This document shows, one piece after another, positions 9,001-15,024 of a DNA stretch of 21,601 bases. Below the pieces are notes generated by a model. That model searched no databases. It saw only the letters and a program-made list of their open reading frames with translations, and was not told where the DNA came from. The stretch lies in IMG/VR virus record IMGVR_UViG_3300044522_000701, positions 1-21,601 of that record, one strand, 5' to 3'. Positions within the stretch are counted from its first letter, which is position 1; each line of letters begins with the position of its first letter. A program made the translations under genes and the position numbers. The DNA comes from a virus.

Positions 9001-11776
9001 TCTCGACAAAGCGGTTGACGATATCTTTAAGCGTAATGTCGGCAAGGATAAGTCCATCAACCCTGCAAGACTGATTAACCTTATCAAGAATGCCTCTGGC
9101 GGTAACATCGGCAAGATTATGACAGAGGCTCAGGCTAATGGTCTTATTGATTTTCTTGAGGCTGGTGGTCAGACCAAGATGCCTATCAAGGAAATCAAAC
9201 AGTACCTTAAGGACAATAGGATTGAAGTCCGTGTAGATAAGAAGACTACAGATGTCGATGCTGACTTTGGTGAGACTACTGAGTACATCGCAAAGCCGTA
9301 TATCAACAGAGACCTAGACGCACAAGTTAAGGGCAAGGTTGAACAGCACACGATTGTTCTCAGAACCAATCCGATGTATTCGCACGGACACAAGGGTCAC
9401 TTTGGCGAAGCCGTTACTCACATCAGAGGCACGATGAGAAAAGATGCTTCCAACAGAAATGTTTTCTTTGTTGATGAAATGCAAATACAGAACGCCGCCG
9501 CAGACAACCTCAAGCCAGAACAGCGTGTCGCTTTGCTTAAAGAAGTTGAAACCATCAAGGAAATTAGAGACAAGTACAAGCACCTCTATCCTGATGTAGA
9601 AGCAGAAGGTGGCGGTACATATAGTCCGTTTACAACTGCTGAGAAGCAGAGAAGCATTCTTTACAGACTTGCCGCTAGTGTTAAGCGTGGCACTCTCGCA
9701 GAAAGACTGAAGGAATTCAAGGAGTTTAAAGCCAAGGAAGCCAGAGGGTTAAAGAAGAATGGCAGGGAAACTACAGCCAACAAAATCTTTTCTGACGAGT
9801 TCGTTGACCTGATGGACTTCATCAGAAAGCACAAAGATTCTACTGTCATTGAAAGAACGGAGACAACCCTGAAGAGCCTGCACGACCGATTTGCTTTGTT
9901 CCGTGATAGAAATGCTATGCTTAGAGACATCAAGGCTAATGGCGTTGAAGGCTATGTTGACAGATTCCTTGAGCAGAACTGGTTCTTTGATAATGAATAT
10001 CCTGCGGTCAGGGATGGTATGGGTCGTGCCGAAGGAGGCAGTAGGGCTAATAGAAGAAACATAGAGACAAAGGAAGCCGTAGTCCCTGTTCCTGACGCAG
10101 TCAGAAACCTGCTTGAAAGAGTTGTTCGTGATGAGGTTATTTCTAAGAGCGAAATGAACAAAGAGTTCAACGAAAAGATTCCTGCCTCTCAAGCAGACCT
10201 TGCTACTGGAATTAGAAACCCTGACAGACTGACAGGTCTTGGCAATCTTGCTGAGATGATTTCAAACAAAACATCTAAGGCTAACAGAGAAAACAATAAC
10301 GCCCCGCTTCAAGATTTTGCTGAAGTTACAAGACTTCAAAGTCGTGCTATTATGCAGAAGGCTATTGAACTTCACGCTGACAGAGTTGTCTTTGTTCGTT
10401 CTAGGGACACGCATCCTTCTGTTGATATGCGTAACGCAAGAGGACAACAACTCTACGATGTCTCTATCCCTGCCATTGTCGGTGGTGAGTTAAAGAAGTA
10501 TGGCGTAGAACTAAAGCCTGCAAATGACATCTCCAAGAGCAAGGCTTACGAGTCTTCTCCTGTTCACGAAGAGCAGACGATGCTTTCTGAGTCTTTGGGC
10601 TATGACATCACCAACAAGATGATTGGTCAAGACGCTTGGCACGGACAGCCTACATACAAGGTCTCTGATAAAGCACCTTCTCGTGCAGAAGTTAAACCTG
10701 ACCTCAAGCCCTTTGAAGGAAACTTCAAGGTGAGCGATGTTGTTAAGTCTGGCGTTGCTAAACTTGATGAGACGCTTGCACGGCTTGCTAAGACAGAGAA
10801 TCTGTCCCCTGCACTCAGAGATGCAATGAGGTCGTTAAAGGATGCTGTGCGTAAGCAGGATGCTACAGATGAGTTCCTTGTCCCTGAACTTAGAGAATCC
10901 TATGACGCTATGGTGAGAAGCATTGAAGACCAGATGGCTGGTGCATCGCTAACTCCGATTGAAAGCCTAAAGGAAATCCAGAAGGCACTCAAGCCTCTCG
11001 ACAAGAAGATTCAAAAGAACACGGAGCGTATCCAGAAGAACATCAAAGATTCTTATGAGGCTGATATGGCTGAAGGTGCTGATGTTGAAAGTCAGACAAC
11101 AGCCGATAGAAGAACTGCGGCTCGTAGAGATATGGAGGAAGGTGCTAGCCTTGAGTCTGACCAGATTACTTCTGAGGTAGACCGCAGGCGTGGTGATGCT
11201 AGACTAGATATGGAAGAGGGTGCTAACCTTGATTCCGACCAAGTGCATCAACAAATTGGTGAGTACAATGCAGACCAGAACGAAGCGGCTAATGTTGAAG
11301 CATCTGAGCCTCGTAATCAGAACCTGCCTCCCCAGTTCCCTTACCCTGCCCCGCCTGCCCCTCAGGGACTGCCTAGACCTACCCCTAGCGGTAAGCCTGC
11401 CTTCCCTAGACCTCCTGCTACGCCTGCCCTTCCTCAGGTCAAGCCTAGCGGGGCTGTTCCGTTCCCCCGACCTCCCGCTACCCCTGCCCTCCCGAAAGGC
11501 TCTATAGCCCCTCCTCCCCCCCAAGGAACGCCTCCTCCTAACCCTCTCGCTCCTAGCCTTACAGCCGCTAAGCCTCTTCCCAAGTTGTCGGCTTGGAGAG
11601 GGTGGACGCTGGAGAAGGGTCTCAATGGTGGCTTCTGGTCTAACGCTGTCGGCTGGATGATTATCGTCCAAGGCGATAAGTTCAAGGTGTACAACCCCCA
11701 GAAAGCGATGCAGGGAATCTATGAAGACCTTGACCAAGCCAAGAGGAGAGTCCAAAGGGCTGAACCTAAGCAATGA
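3017..11776 (+). CDS. Giant polyvalent virion protein (2919 aa) with metallopeptidase and ADP-ribosyltransferase-like domains
   Basis: One uninterrupted frame of 2919 residues. Gly/Ala-rich, membrane-compatible stretches lie around residues 210-290 and 395-455. A zinc-metallopeptidase motif HHELFH (H600, E601, H604) has a candidate third ligand at E705/E706, as in gluzincin-like 'MPTase-PolyVal' domains. Residues about 1373-1500 look like an ADP-ribosyltransferase of polyvalent proteins: HGT at 1375, GIFLS, SHGYA with Y1418, and DGVIIKN near 1468. Residues about 1590-1985 (AWGGAMHS near 1630) and about 2100-2500 (VDEMQIQ at 2152-2158, LYDVSIP near 2480) resemble domains found in phage large polyvalent proteins. 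Imperfect acidic repeats (about 2682-2760), a proline-rich region (about 2770-2855) and a small C-terminal module (2858-2919) follow. I infer a protein packaged in the virion and injected, T7 gp16-like in position. Its stop overlaps the holin start by ATGA. Confidence 0.85.
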   Translation: MPEELYNTPAPRLSTASGWMAGQAAGQQDQSTQGMNEQTKAYIETLAPEDRQKAIDEFNAPLTGMEVYEALKQSPDFTPTHEEYTKFLAYDKEHKSSILAGLAEGAGAVMGDLGRAAGAVVDHPLKSLATAPANLIEAFAQGTRNLYGMVSQSASPNSVLFKMRNALAGDGTVDGYNQFLEARKFNKHSADIASGKETLIMDKDVIDHDITLAMSYIADPTLFIPFGAAATAGMKAVGLGSKLAAVGGRASAIKAALIGGGLKWGVGAPIEAIANVTRGTIEKAASLGGTVLETTTGISAAELRATARLSAAGTTTASALGGHIPIVSDISNVYVASGAARGFGEAIGAVGEQIQKRGFKRGYDSFAREALEQTKGLSPHAQGLLKVLDAIDPMMSYGYGTAVGMGHGALIGGTLGYLNAGEEGLGHGLGAGIALGGVGSIAGRVFADATGGTKMARAEVQGTFNIESMRADKHQNLPAAELLLELGTRNGDRAGALQVIGGLGRIAPDLRLLLGNVESQKKLLQSKGLNADGHRVDKVTGKVEIGKDGKPIPYEAPLSAFYGGEGFTMHTEKLGDGKQEVTVVINTDALASGSKNVMHHELFHAVFKTTIMEKMFRQGFSEAILGKFDANGIKVKDSEINPKEFRAFVMRELRFKRDAQGNQLGAVEVNRRLKEFDAHLAEYQKAGSTTRMNPDSAKALDYLVEEFGAHYATQFMKGKPVDYLFRGAEYTGMQGVMDRLHNNFLDFWQGQTARQNPTFGDFKSKSFDESFGPNKGKRTLEQRSAALDYMVQDLLRSVAGKRKGSTNSFDVRSLSPEARNAYFDSAGMDGVRAYYDKDGNLRNVTEAQVRTERLEVGKAIHESLSKLDPKETVGLVDADGNFGSSSTLGTKFNDTVLAHLVKEGHISQQLAERIKTVQDIVSGKGSNRVSYLYKGASMETEVGPNSPRVYGKDVPITSRETIVVGYSIKIKKDGGLSLVMKGLDANVIDARGNIQWAKPEVRALWQGDRNAFDQSFFEYLSNASKASTDRTRVESSLLPLLARGDGFGAERRNIMHQFLGMAKRKDAGYFNVPIAEIPRGKTSVVTNFTMDTMSPMQSNSPLRYDFNLDNAHSDLSRNFKVSDMEYEKTPQADIYTHASGFKIIADKNGASKLYDNRGQSLGSFKDKDLASGAMEKAYLYERAETNVRIERVKEDQQKQQQNFKVWDGKTMEEARRLGDIFETEEGKTFVQGTSLIRQTREEFYSDNFTKLRQADPDTVMAVTEQIAQRGYQLRELRTQAYDKVQAELAKGKGRAYKLARDQYDVIVSHADRYNDILLAYERATRAKTNGQGILDYINTHRRTSTGYDNMAKVFFGDHYDSQFQTGKAVTTVATHGTSSHELLTSREFDPAQSGSKHGAEHDKVGIFLSGETKTSHGYADPKEGGFGYRQVRAAIKFNNPLVVDAEFRCYSPEIYEGYMRKVRDGGHDGVIIKNVYDGGSADTVFIINNESVKDNTAIIDTHIGMERVTRQSEQMGSVSADSDQGSVRYPIQESTPRGKGVRVGSELGLSWKVDDSPKMSPQEALKEAAFERVIPTAKIDEAKIAGRYEEGVDITRLADKNVAVLAYDSAGVLHLADKGTGQKMADSNAWGGAMHSVRSEALRYGNTAIASTMQGVNAIIKVLGSVEAKAKAAGEKTYYATILGANPEKMMSSTVGVRIANSHITKLMANGMLHESDVRGAILKIAGSKSGDKLMFPNLGVTEGMTTAEMIQTISSVFARPLPENNKAISASTKGSAFKQKTAFIESLVRNIKASDSWKANAEGIKKYLGTNESMNNAEGIIKALGLSATDPTNFDKSGNVIKNGHMYMALEFITGKEIEYRKGGHPSYPYDIRYKDGSPVKVLRFETPMLATDAAGSKEGIDIGNRLTVQVAEKTKGHPRFGMQKMDAQGNPVFTDVPSYTYEVPTGSGTGEMRMKSASNMVSRDPNFNTGKTTAELGLKDTLAFKVRDKFYSPLDKAVDDIFKRNVGKDKSINPARLINLIKNASGGNIGKIMTEAQANGLIDFLEAGGQTKMPIKEIKQYLKDNRIEVRVDKKTTDVDADFGETTEYIAKPYINRDLDAQVKGKVEQHTIVLRTNPMYSHGHKGHFGEAVTHIRGTMRKDASNRNVFFVDEMQIQNAAADNLKPEQRVALLKEVETIKEIRDKYKHLYPDVEAEGGGTYSPFTTAEKQRSILYRLAASVKRGTLAERLKEFKEFKAKEARGLKKNGRETTANKIFSDEFVDLMDFIRKHKDSTVIERTETTLKSLHDRFALFRDRNAMLRDIKANGVEGYVDRFLEQNWFFDNEYPAVRDGMGRAEGGSRANRRNIETKEAVVPVPDAVRNLLERVVRDEVISKSEMNKEFNEKIPASQADLATGIRNPDRLTGLGNLAEMISNKTSKANRENNNAPLQDFAEVTRLQSRAIMQKAIELHADRVVFVRSRDTHPSVDMRNARGQQLYDVSIPAIVGGELKKYGVELKPANDISKSKAYESSPVHEEQTMLSESLGYDITNKMIGQDAWHGQPTYKVSDKAPSRAEVKPDLKPFEGNFKVSDVVKSGVAKLDETLARLAKTENLSPALRDAMRSLKDAVRKQDATDEFLVPELRESYDAMVRSIEDQMAGASLTPIESLKEIQKALKPLDKKIQKNTERIQKNIKDSYEADMAEGADVESQTTADRRTAARRDMEEGASLESDQITSEVDRRRGDARLDMEEGANLDSDQVHQQIGEYNADQNEAANVEASEPRNQNLPPQFPYPAPPAPQGLPRPTPSGKPAFPRPPATPALPQVKPSGAVPFPRPPATPALPKGSIAPPPPQGTPPPNPLAPSLTAAKPLPKLSAWRGWTLEKGLNGGFWSNAVGWMIIVQGDKFKVYNPQKAMQGIYEDLDQAKRRVQRAEPKQ
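11063..11296 (+). repeat. Imperfect tandem repeats encoding D-M-x-E-G-A modules
   Basis: Inside the giant gene, the sequence encoding DMAEGADVES, DMEEGASLES, DMEEGANLDS and the degenerate DQNEAANVEA starts at 11063, 11129, 11207 and 11273. The spacings are 66, 78 and 66 bases (22, 26 and 22 residues). Between the acidic starts lie basic segments (for example TADRRTAARR), giving alternating charge. All units stay in frame, so this is a protein-level repeat, probably a helical stalk or spacer before the proline-rich tail. Confidence 0.7.
11390..11509 (+). repeat. Proline-rich 20-residue duplication
   Basis: The segment FPRPPATPALP occurs twice, starting at 11402 and 11462, exactly 60 bases (20 residues) apart, within a longer run of Pro, Ala and Ser codons from about 11320 to 11565. 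The two copies differ at several third codon positions, so the duplication is not very recent or is kept at protein level. It looks like an extended flexible linker in front of the C-terminal module of the giant protein. Confidence 0.75.
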
Positions 11777-12078
11777 GTCCTATCGACCCCACACTCGTAG
11801 AGACGGCTGAGGAGTTCAAGAAGGGCGGCTGGGTAGTCGCAGTCCTTGGTGCTTTAGGTGCAATCGCTAGATTCATTATAACGGAGGAAAAGTTCAGGTG
11901 GGTAATCCTGCTCCGAAAGGCTATTGCTGGCTCTATCGTTGGTACGCTGGTGTACTTTGGAATCAACTATGCCCCCATCGACCCTATCTATAAGGGAATC
12001 ATTTACTCCTCCTCTGGTGCGTTAGCCCCTGATATCTTTGAATGGGTTAAGGCTAAGTTCACACAGCAGGTAAAATAA
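11773..12078 (+). CDS. Holin (101 aa)
   Basis: A small membrane protein with a short soluble N-terminus (MSPIDPTLVETAEEFKKGG). It has a first hydrophobic segment around residues 19-36 (WVVAVLGALGAIARFII), then a basic loop EEKFRW..LLRK, a second segment around 50-65 (AIAGSIVGTLVYFGI), a third weaker segment around 73-88, and a charged tail. The pattern resembles LydA-like phage holins, which form the inner-membrane lesion that triggers lysis. The ATG overlaps the stop of the giant gene (ATGA), implying translational coupling, and a lipoprotein gene follows 2 bases later. No murein-degrading enzyme lies in this cluster; the nearest one is the exported transglycosylase at about 16.6-17.1 kb. 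Confidence 0.75.
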   Translation: MSPIDPTLVETAEEFKKGGWVVAVLGALGAIARFIITEEKFRWVILLRKAIAGSIVGTLVYFGINYAPIDPIYKGIIYSSSGALAPDIFEWVKAKFTQQVK

Positions 12079-12080
12079 TT

Positions 12081-12809
12081 ATGCAAACTAAACGGCTCAA
12101 AAGTTTACAAAGCCTGACAATGCTATTTATGTTTGTAACCTTGTCTGGATGTTCATCTACGCCAGAGCCTAAGCCCACAATTATTATAAACAAAGATAAG
12201 GACACCTACATTGACAAAGTCGAAGCCATCGTTTCTGAAGCGGGTTCTGCCCTTACTGCTGTCGCTCCTACCCTTCCTGCTGGAGTGGGTAGAGAACTCG
12301 TTGAAGGGCAAATCGTCAGGCTCAGCGGAATCAGCAAGCCGTCAGTCGAGAAGGTCGAATCCTTTAGAGCAATGGTTAAATCAAACGACCACAAAGCGGT
12401 CAAGAAAGACAAAGAAGAAGCGTCTAAGGTAGATGCTGAGACTAATGCGTTGTGGGCAGTAGTAGAGGAGCAGGAGACTGCAATTGCTATCGCCAATGAG
12501 ATTGCAAACAATGCGGATAAGGAGAGGCAAAGGGAGACGAAGGATAAGATACTATGGATGTTCAGTTGTATCGGTGGTGCTATCTTTGTCGCTGGTGTAG
12601 CACTCCTAGCGTTCTCTCCACGCAAAGCCTCAGGGGTTGTTCTGATGCTAGCAGGTGGGCTAGCGATTGGCTCTGCGTGGATTTTTGATTCACCTTGGTT
12701 TCCTTGGATTGCAGGAGCAGGCGTGGGGTTCGCCCTGCTTGATATCTTGGTTATCGGAATCACCAAGACCTACAAGTATCTAAGACCTTCAGGTCGCTCG
12801 GTCACCTAA
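12081..12809 (+). CDS. Phage lipoprotein with C-terminal membrane segments; possible spanin-like lysis protein
   Basis: The N-terminus is a clear lipoprotein signal: basic MQTKRLK, a hydrophobic stretch, then lipobox LSGC with the lipidated cysteine at residue 24. A periplasm-sized helical region of about 130 charged residues follows, rich in Lys, Glu and Ala. The C-terminus then holds up to three hydrophobic segments (roughly residues 155-177, 182-200 and 208-228) and a short basic tail. A lipid anchor at one end and membrane helices at the other recalls unimolecular spanins such as T1 gp11, which join the outer and inner membranes at the end of lysis. Those have a single C-terminal helix, so the extra segments are odd. 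It starts 2 bases after the holin stop. The 3' end overlaps the convergent gene by 21 bases. Confidence 0.65.
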   Translation: MQTKRLKSLQSLTMLFMFVTLSGCSSTPEPKPTIIINKDKDTYIDKVEAIVSEAGSALTAVAPTLPAGVGRELVEGQIVRLSGISKPSVEKVESFRAMVKSNDHKAVKKDKEEASKVDAETNALWAVVEEQETAIAIANEIANNADKERQRETKDKILWMFSCIGGAIFVAGVALLAFSPRKASGVVLMLAGGLAIGSAWIFDSPWFPWIAGAGVGFALLDILVIGITKTYKYLRPSGRSVT

Positions 12810-13103
12810 CTCAGTAGAGTCATCCTTCCAGAACTCGTCTGGGACGATGTCTACGAATATAGGGGCGAGGTCACCATAGGAAGACTTACCAAGAATGTTG
12901 AGGTGCATATACTCTTCAGCGTCATCGAAGGACATCATATCCTCCTCCATCATATTAGCGATGATACGCTCCGTGGAGTACACAGCACGATAGCCGTCAG
13001 GCGTGTTGGACACACCAATGAAGGCGTGTTCACATCCTTCAGCAATGACGATGCCCTCGTCAAAGTTCGTAAGGAATTCTTTAAGTTTATCAGCGTTGGT
13101 CAT
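12789..13103 (-). CDS. Conserved small phage protein of unknown function (104 aa)
   Basis: No named family is recognised, but the pattern is like a widespread type of small phage protein. It has a hydrophobic strand containing AFIGVS, then AVYSTERIIANMM, then MSFDDAEEYMHLNILG, and finally APIFVDIVPDEF. An acidic, compact alpha/beta fold is likely and no catalytic motif is obvious. This is the last gene of the leftward operon. Its 3' end overlaps the lipoprotein gene on the other strand by 21 bases. The start is 4 bases after the upstream gene's stop, with no Shine-Dalgarno sequence (ACTCTATG). Confidence 0.75.
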   Translation of the reverse strand: MTNADKLKEFLTNFDEGIVIAEGCEHAFIGVSNTPDGYRAVYSTERIIANMMEEDMMSFDDAEEYMHLNILGKSSYGDLAPIFVDIVPDEFWKDDSTELGDRAT

Positions 13104-13107
13104 AGAG

Positions 13108-13347
13108 TTACTTAGTGATGATTCGGTAGTGAGGGATAGGGCGAGTGACCATACCAGACTTCACTCGGTACATACGCATTTCAAGAAGATTATTCTTGAG
13201 AGCGAAACTAAGTTTGCGGGAGATGATAGGCTCAGAACTATTCCACAACTTCTGAATCTCTCTGCGGGTATAGAATCCCTTGGCAGGCTTTTCAGCGACA
13301 GCCTTACCAAACAGTTGTTCTAGAGCCTTGATGTCTTTGTTGTTCAT
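13108..13347 (-). CDS. Small winged-helix-like DNA-binding protein (79 aa)
   Basis: I place the start at 13347 (MNNKDIKALEQLFGK), because this ATG overlaps the stop of the upstream phosphoesterase gene as ATGA. A longer frame to 13449 would lie inside that gene. The order of elements suits a winged helix: GFYTRREIQKLW as helix 2, SSEPIISRKLSFALKNNLLE as recognition helix, then MRMYRVKSG and PIPHYRII as the wing strands. It may regulate transcription or assist replication. No ligand-binding domain is present. Function is inferred from sequence pattern only. Confidence 0.65.
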   Translation of the reverse strand: MNNKDIKALEQLFGKAVAEKPAKGFYTRREIQKLWNSSEPIISRKLSFALKNNLLEMRMYRVKSGMVTRPIPHYRIITK

Positions 13348-14081
13348 AGTCCTTTGATAGAGTAGATAAATTTTTTGCCGACTCGGTGAGCCTGCCAGAC
13401 CTTCCAGTCCTTGCCTTGGACGAATCCATAAGTCCAGCCTGACCCCCACTTGCTCGTGGCTAGGCGATTCTTACTATAGTCCATCGTCTTGACGCAGAGA
13501 CAGCCTCCAGAGAAGCCTACTGCTCCGCTGTGCTTCTTAGCGTTGACCTGCTGGATAGAGTGTAGGTGACCCATAATGACAGCACCCTGAGGCTCTGCGT
13601 AATGGATAGCGTGTTCCTCTACGGCACGAGTGCCACAGGTGTAGCCGTGTACGAACTTGACCTTGCCTAGGGTATGAACTCCGTCCTCAGCGTGGTAGTC
13701 GTAAATCTTCTTACAGCCATTCTTCTTGAGATGGCTATGGATGTCCGTCTTTAGGTCGTGGCAATAGTCTACCATCATACCACTCGTAGAGCCGTTGATA
13801 ATCTGGTCGAGGCGGTCATCGTGGTTTCCGTTTAAGAAAATAGTAGGTTGCACTCTGCTGACGAAATCCTTGCCAGCCTTGACATCAGCAACAAGCGACT
13901 CGTCTTCTTCCTTGCGACCAGCACCCCTACGGATACTGCGGAAGTCCCAGTTGTCACCTAGGTGGATGACCTCGTGAGGGGAGAACCATTTAAGAAACTT
14001 GTAGAACTCGGATGCAACATCCTTGTCCACCATATCTCCGTGGTTATCTCCAACGGCTACGAACTTAATTAGTTTAGACAT
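13344..14081 (-). CDS. Calcineurin-like metallophosphoesterase
   Basis: Metallophosphoesterase motifs appear in order: GDNHGD near residue 11 (D-x-H), HLGDNWD near 41 (GD), NGNHDDR near 84 (GNHD), then VHGY and MGHLHS further on (GH and GHxH). These are the ligands of a two-metal centre that hydrolyses phosphodiesters or phosphomonoesters. The family is frequent in phages, acting on nucleotides, nucleic-acid ends or signalling nucleotides; the substrate cannot be read from sequence. I chose MSKLIKFVAVGD at 14081, because the open frame to 14180 adds a basic, motif-free extension that overlaps the next gene. The chosen start overlaps the upstream gene by 8 bases, and the stop overlaps the downstream start as ATGA. 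Confidence 0.88.
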   Translation of the reverse strand: MSKLIKFVAVGDNHGDMVDKDVASEFYKFLKWFSPHEVIHLGDNWDFRSIRRGAGRKEEDESLVADVKAGKDFVSRVQPTIFLNGNHDDRLDQIINGSTSGMMVDYCHDLKTDIHSHLKKNGCKKIYDYHAEDGVHTLGKVKFVHGYTCGTRAVEEHAIHYAEPQGAVIMGHLHSIQQVNAKKHSGAVGFSGGCLCVKTMDYSKNRLATSKWGSGWTYGFVQGKDWKVWQAHRVGKKFIYSIKGL

Positions 14082-14277
14082 AGATAGAGGGGTCAGGATT
14101 AACCGCACCGCCAGAGATGATGAGGTTATTGAGACGCTCGACCTCTTCCTTGAGACGCTTGTTCTCCTCAGCCAAGGCACGGCACTCGTTTCCTAGGTTC
14201 AGCACATTCTTTACAAGACTCGTCTTGATAGAGTCATCAAAGTTATGTTCGTAAAAGATTAAGGATGGGGTGTCCAT
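14074..14277 (-). CDS. Small coiled-coil protein (67 aa)
   Basis: No known family. After a short N-terminus (MDTPSLIFYEHNF), residues about 17-52 form a heptad-patterned helix with leucines, valines and charged residues (SLVKNVLNLG...RALAEENKRLKEEVERLNNL). This suggests a dimeric coiled coil. It ends in a short Pro/Asn tail. It overlaps the phosphoesterase start by 8 bases and its own start overlaps the upstream gene by 19 bases, consistent with a coupled operon. It could be an adaptor or a spanin-like small protein, but no signal peptide or membrane segment is present. Confidence 0.6.
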   Translation of the reverse strand: MDTPSLIFYEHNFDDSIKTSLVKNVLNLGNECRALAEENKRLKEEVERLNNLIISGGAVNPDPSIYV

Positions 14278-14468
14278 TTGTTTAGAGGCTTTGCAAAGAG
14301 TTCGTCCCAGCGTTTCTTATTCCTTGCGAGATTGCCAGCCGTGACAGTAGCCTCCCAAGGGGTTTGCATTTTTCCAGAAAGAACACTACCTGTCCTAGGC
14401 ACTCCACAGGGTCTGCCTGCTCGCTTGCGTGTAAGCAATGTCTTTGCATAATCATTTACTTCAGACAT
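14259..14468 (-). CDS. Small basic protein of unknown function (69 aa)
   Basis: I do not recognise a family. The protein is basic and has the segment LTRKRAGRPCGVPRTG near residue 12, faintly like an AT-hook core (GRP flanked by basic residues). The C-terminal half is Trp- and Lys-containing (NKKRWDELFAKPLNKW). A nucleic-acid-binding role is possible but unproven. The ATG is preceded by ACCT rather than a Shine-Dalgarno sequence and lies inside the end of the upstream gene (13-base overlap). Confidence 0.55.
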   Translation of the reverse strand: MSEVNDYAKTLLTRKRAGRPCGVPRTGSVLSGKMQTPWEATVTAGNLARNKKRWDELFAKPLNKWTPHP

Positions 14469-14761
14469 AGGTTACGCTTCTTGAGAAGCAGGCTGAGGAC
14501 ACGGACTTCACGCACGGACTGGTTGTGCTTAGGATTAAGTTCAGTACGCTTGATAGCGTCAGCATAAGAGAGCAACTGCGTGTCGCTAAGTTTGCCTAAC
14601 TTGTCTTCATACTTAGCGTCCCATTCGCAACGCAGAGTAGGAAGGTTGTAGCGAGTCTTGCACTTGGCAATGCTCCTGTAGTCTAGGCTGAACTTAATGC
14701 CTGCTTGTCGGGCGGTGAGTCCCTCGATTAAGGCTAGGCGGTATGCGTGGAGTAGGGTCAT
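14456..14761 (-). CDS. Putative helix-turn-helix protein (101 aa)
   Basis: The N-terminal half reads like a homeodomain-type helix-turn-helix: LIEGLTARQAGIKF as the first helices and turn, then SLDYRSIAKCKTRYNLP as the recognition helix. The C-terminal half is charged and helical (ADAIKRTELNPK, LSLLLKKRNL). A DNA-binding or regulatory role is likely but the family is not identified. The start overlaps the upstream stop as ATGA at 14758-14761, supporting coupled translation. Confidence 0.6.
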   Translation of the reverse strand: MTLLHAYRLALIEGLTARQAGIKFSLDYRSIAKCKTRYNLPTLRCEWDAKYEDKLGKLSDTQLLSYADAIKRTELNPKHNQSVREVRVLSLLLKKRNLCLK

Positions 14762-15024
14762 AGAATTTCGTAGCCTTCTTTTTCGAGGTCGAGAGGAAGG
14801 TCAAGGAAGTCCTTAACCTTGCCGTACTTGTCGGCAGGGAAGTACATAGTCTCTCTAGGGATGGTAGACTCAATGATGTACTCGTGACCTTGGAACGGAG
14901 GAGACATCTTAAACAGGAAGGCTTCACCTCGGCACTTCTTAAGATTCTTATAGACAGTAGGCGTGTCCATAATGGTAGCCGTCTTGTATACGAACTTGTC
15001 TTCTGCTTTGATGAGGTTGTCCAT
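14758..15024 (-). CDS. Hypothetical phage protein (88 aa)
   Basis: No known family or motif. The start is placed at 15024 (MDNLIKAEDKF), because this ATG shares one base with the upstream stop (TAATG). The frame extending to 15048 would add eight residues inside the upstream gene. The protein looks like a small alpha/beta domain with strands such as FVYKTATIMD, EAFLFKMSPPF and HEYIIESTI and an acidic C-terminus. Nothing in the sequence gives a function. Confidence 0.6.
   Translation of the reverse strand: MDNLIKAEDKFVYKTATIMDTPTVYKNLKKCRGEAFLFKMSPPFQGHEYIIESTIPRETMYFPADKYGKVKDFLDLPLDLEKEGYEIL

Noticed and set aside
12211-12432. Embedded plus-strand frame in the lipoprotein gene with one hydrophobic segment and a basic tail, like an embedded Rz1 or lysis peptide
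   Set aside because: It would start at TTG without a ribosome-binding site and has no lipobox. An overlapping lysis peptide remains possible but is not supported.
12826-12845. CCAGA-loop-TCTGG hairpin after the lipoprotein stop as a terminator
   Set aside because: The stem is only five base pairs, no T-tract follows, and it lies in the coding sequence of the opposite gene.
13348-13449. N-terminal extension of the 79-residue winged-helix-like protein
   Set aside because: The ATG at 13347 overlaps the upstream stop as ATGA, the usual arrangement in this operon. The extension lies wholly inside the phosphoesterase gene.
14082-14180. N-terminal extension of the phosphoesterase
   Set aside because: The extra 33 residues are basic and motif-free and overlap the next gene heavily. 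The ATG at 14081 begins just before the first metal motif.
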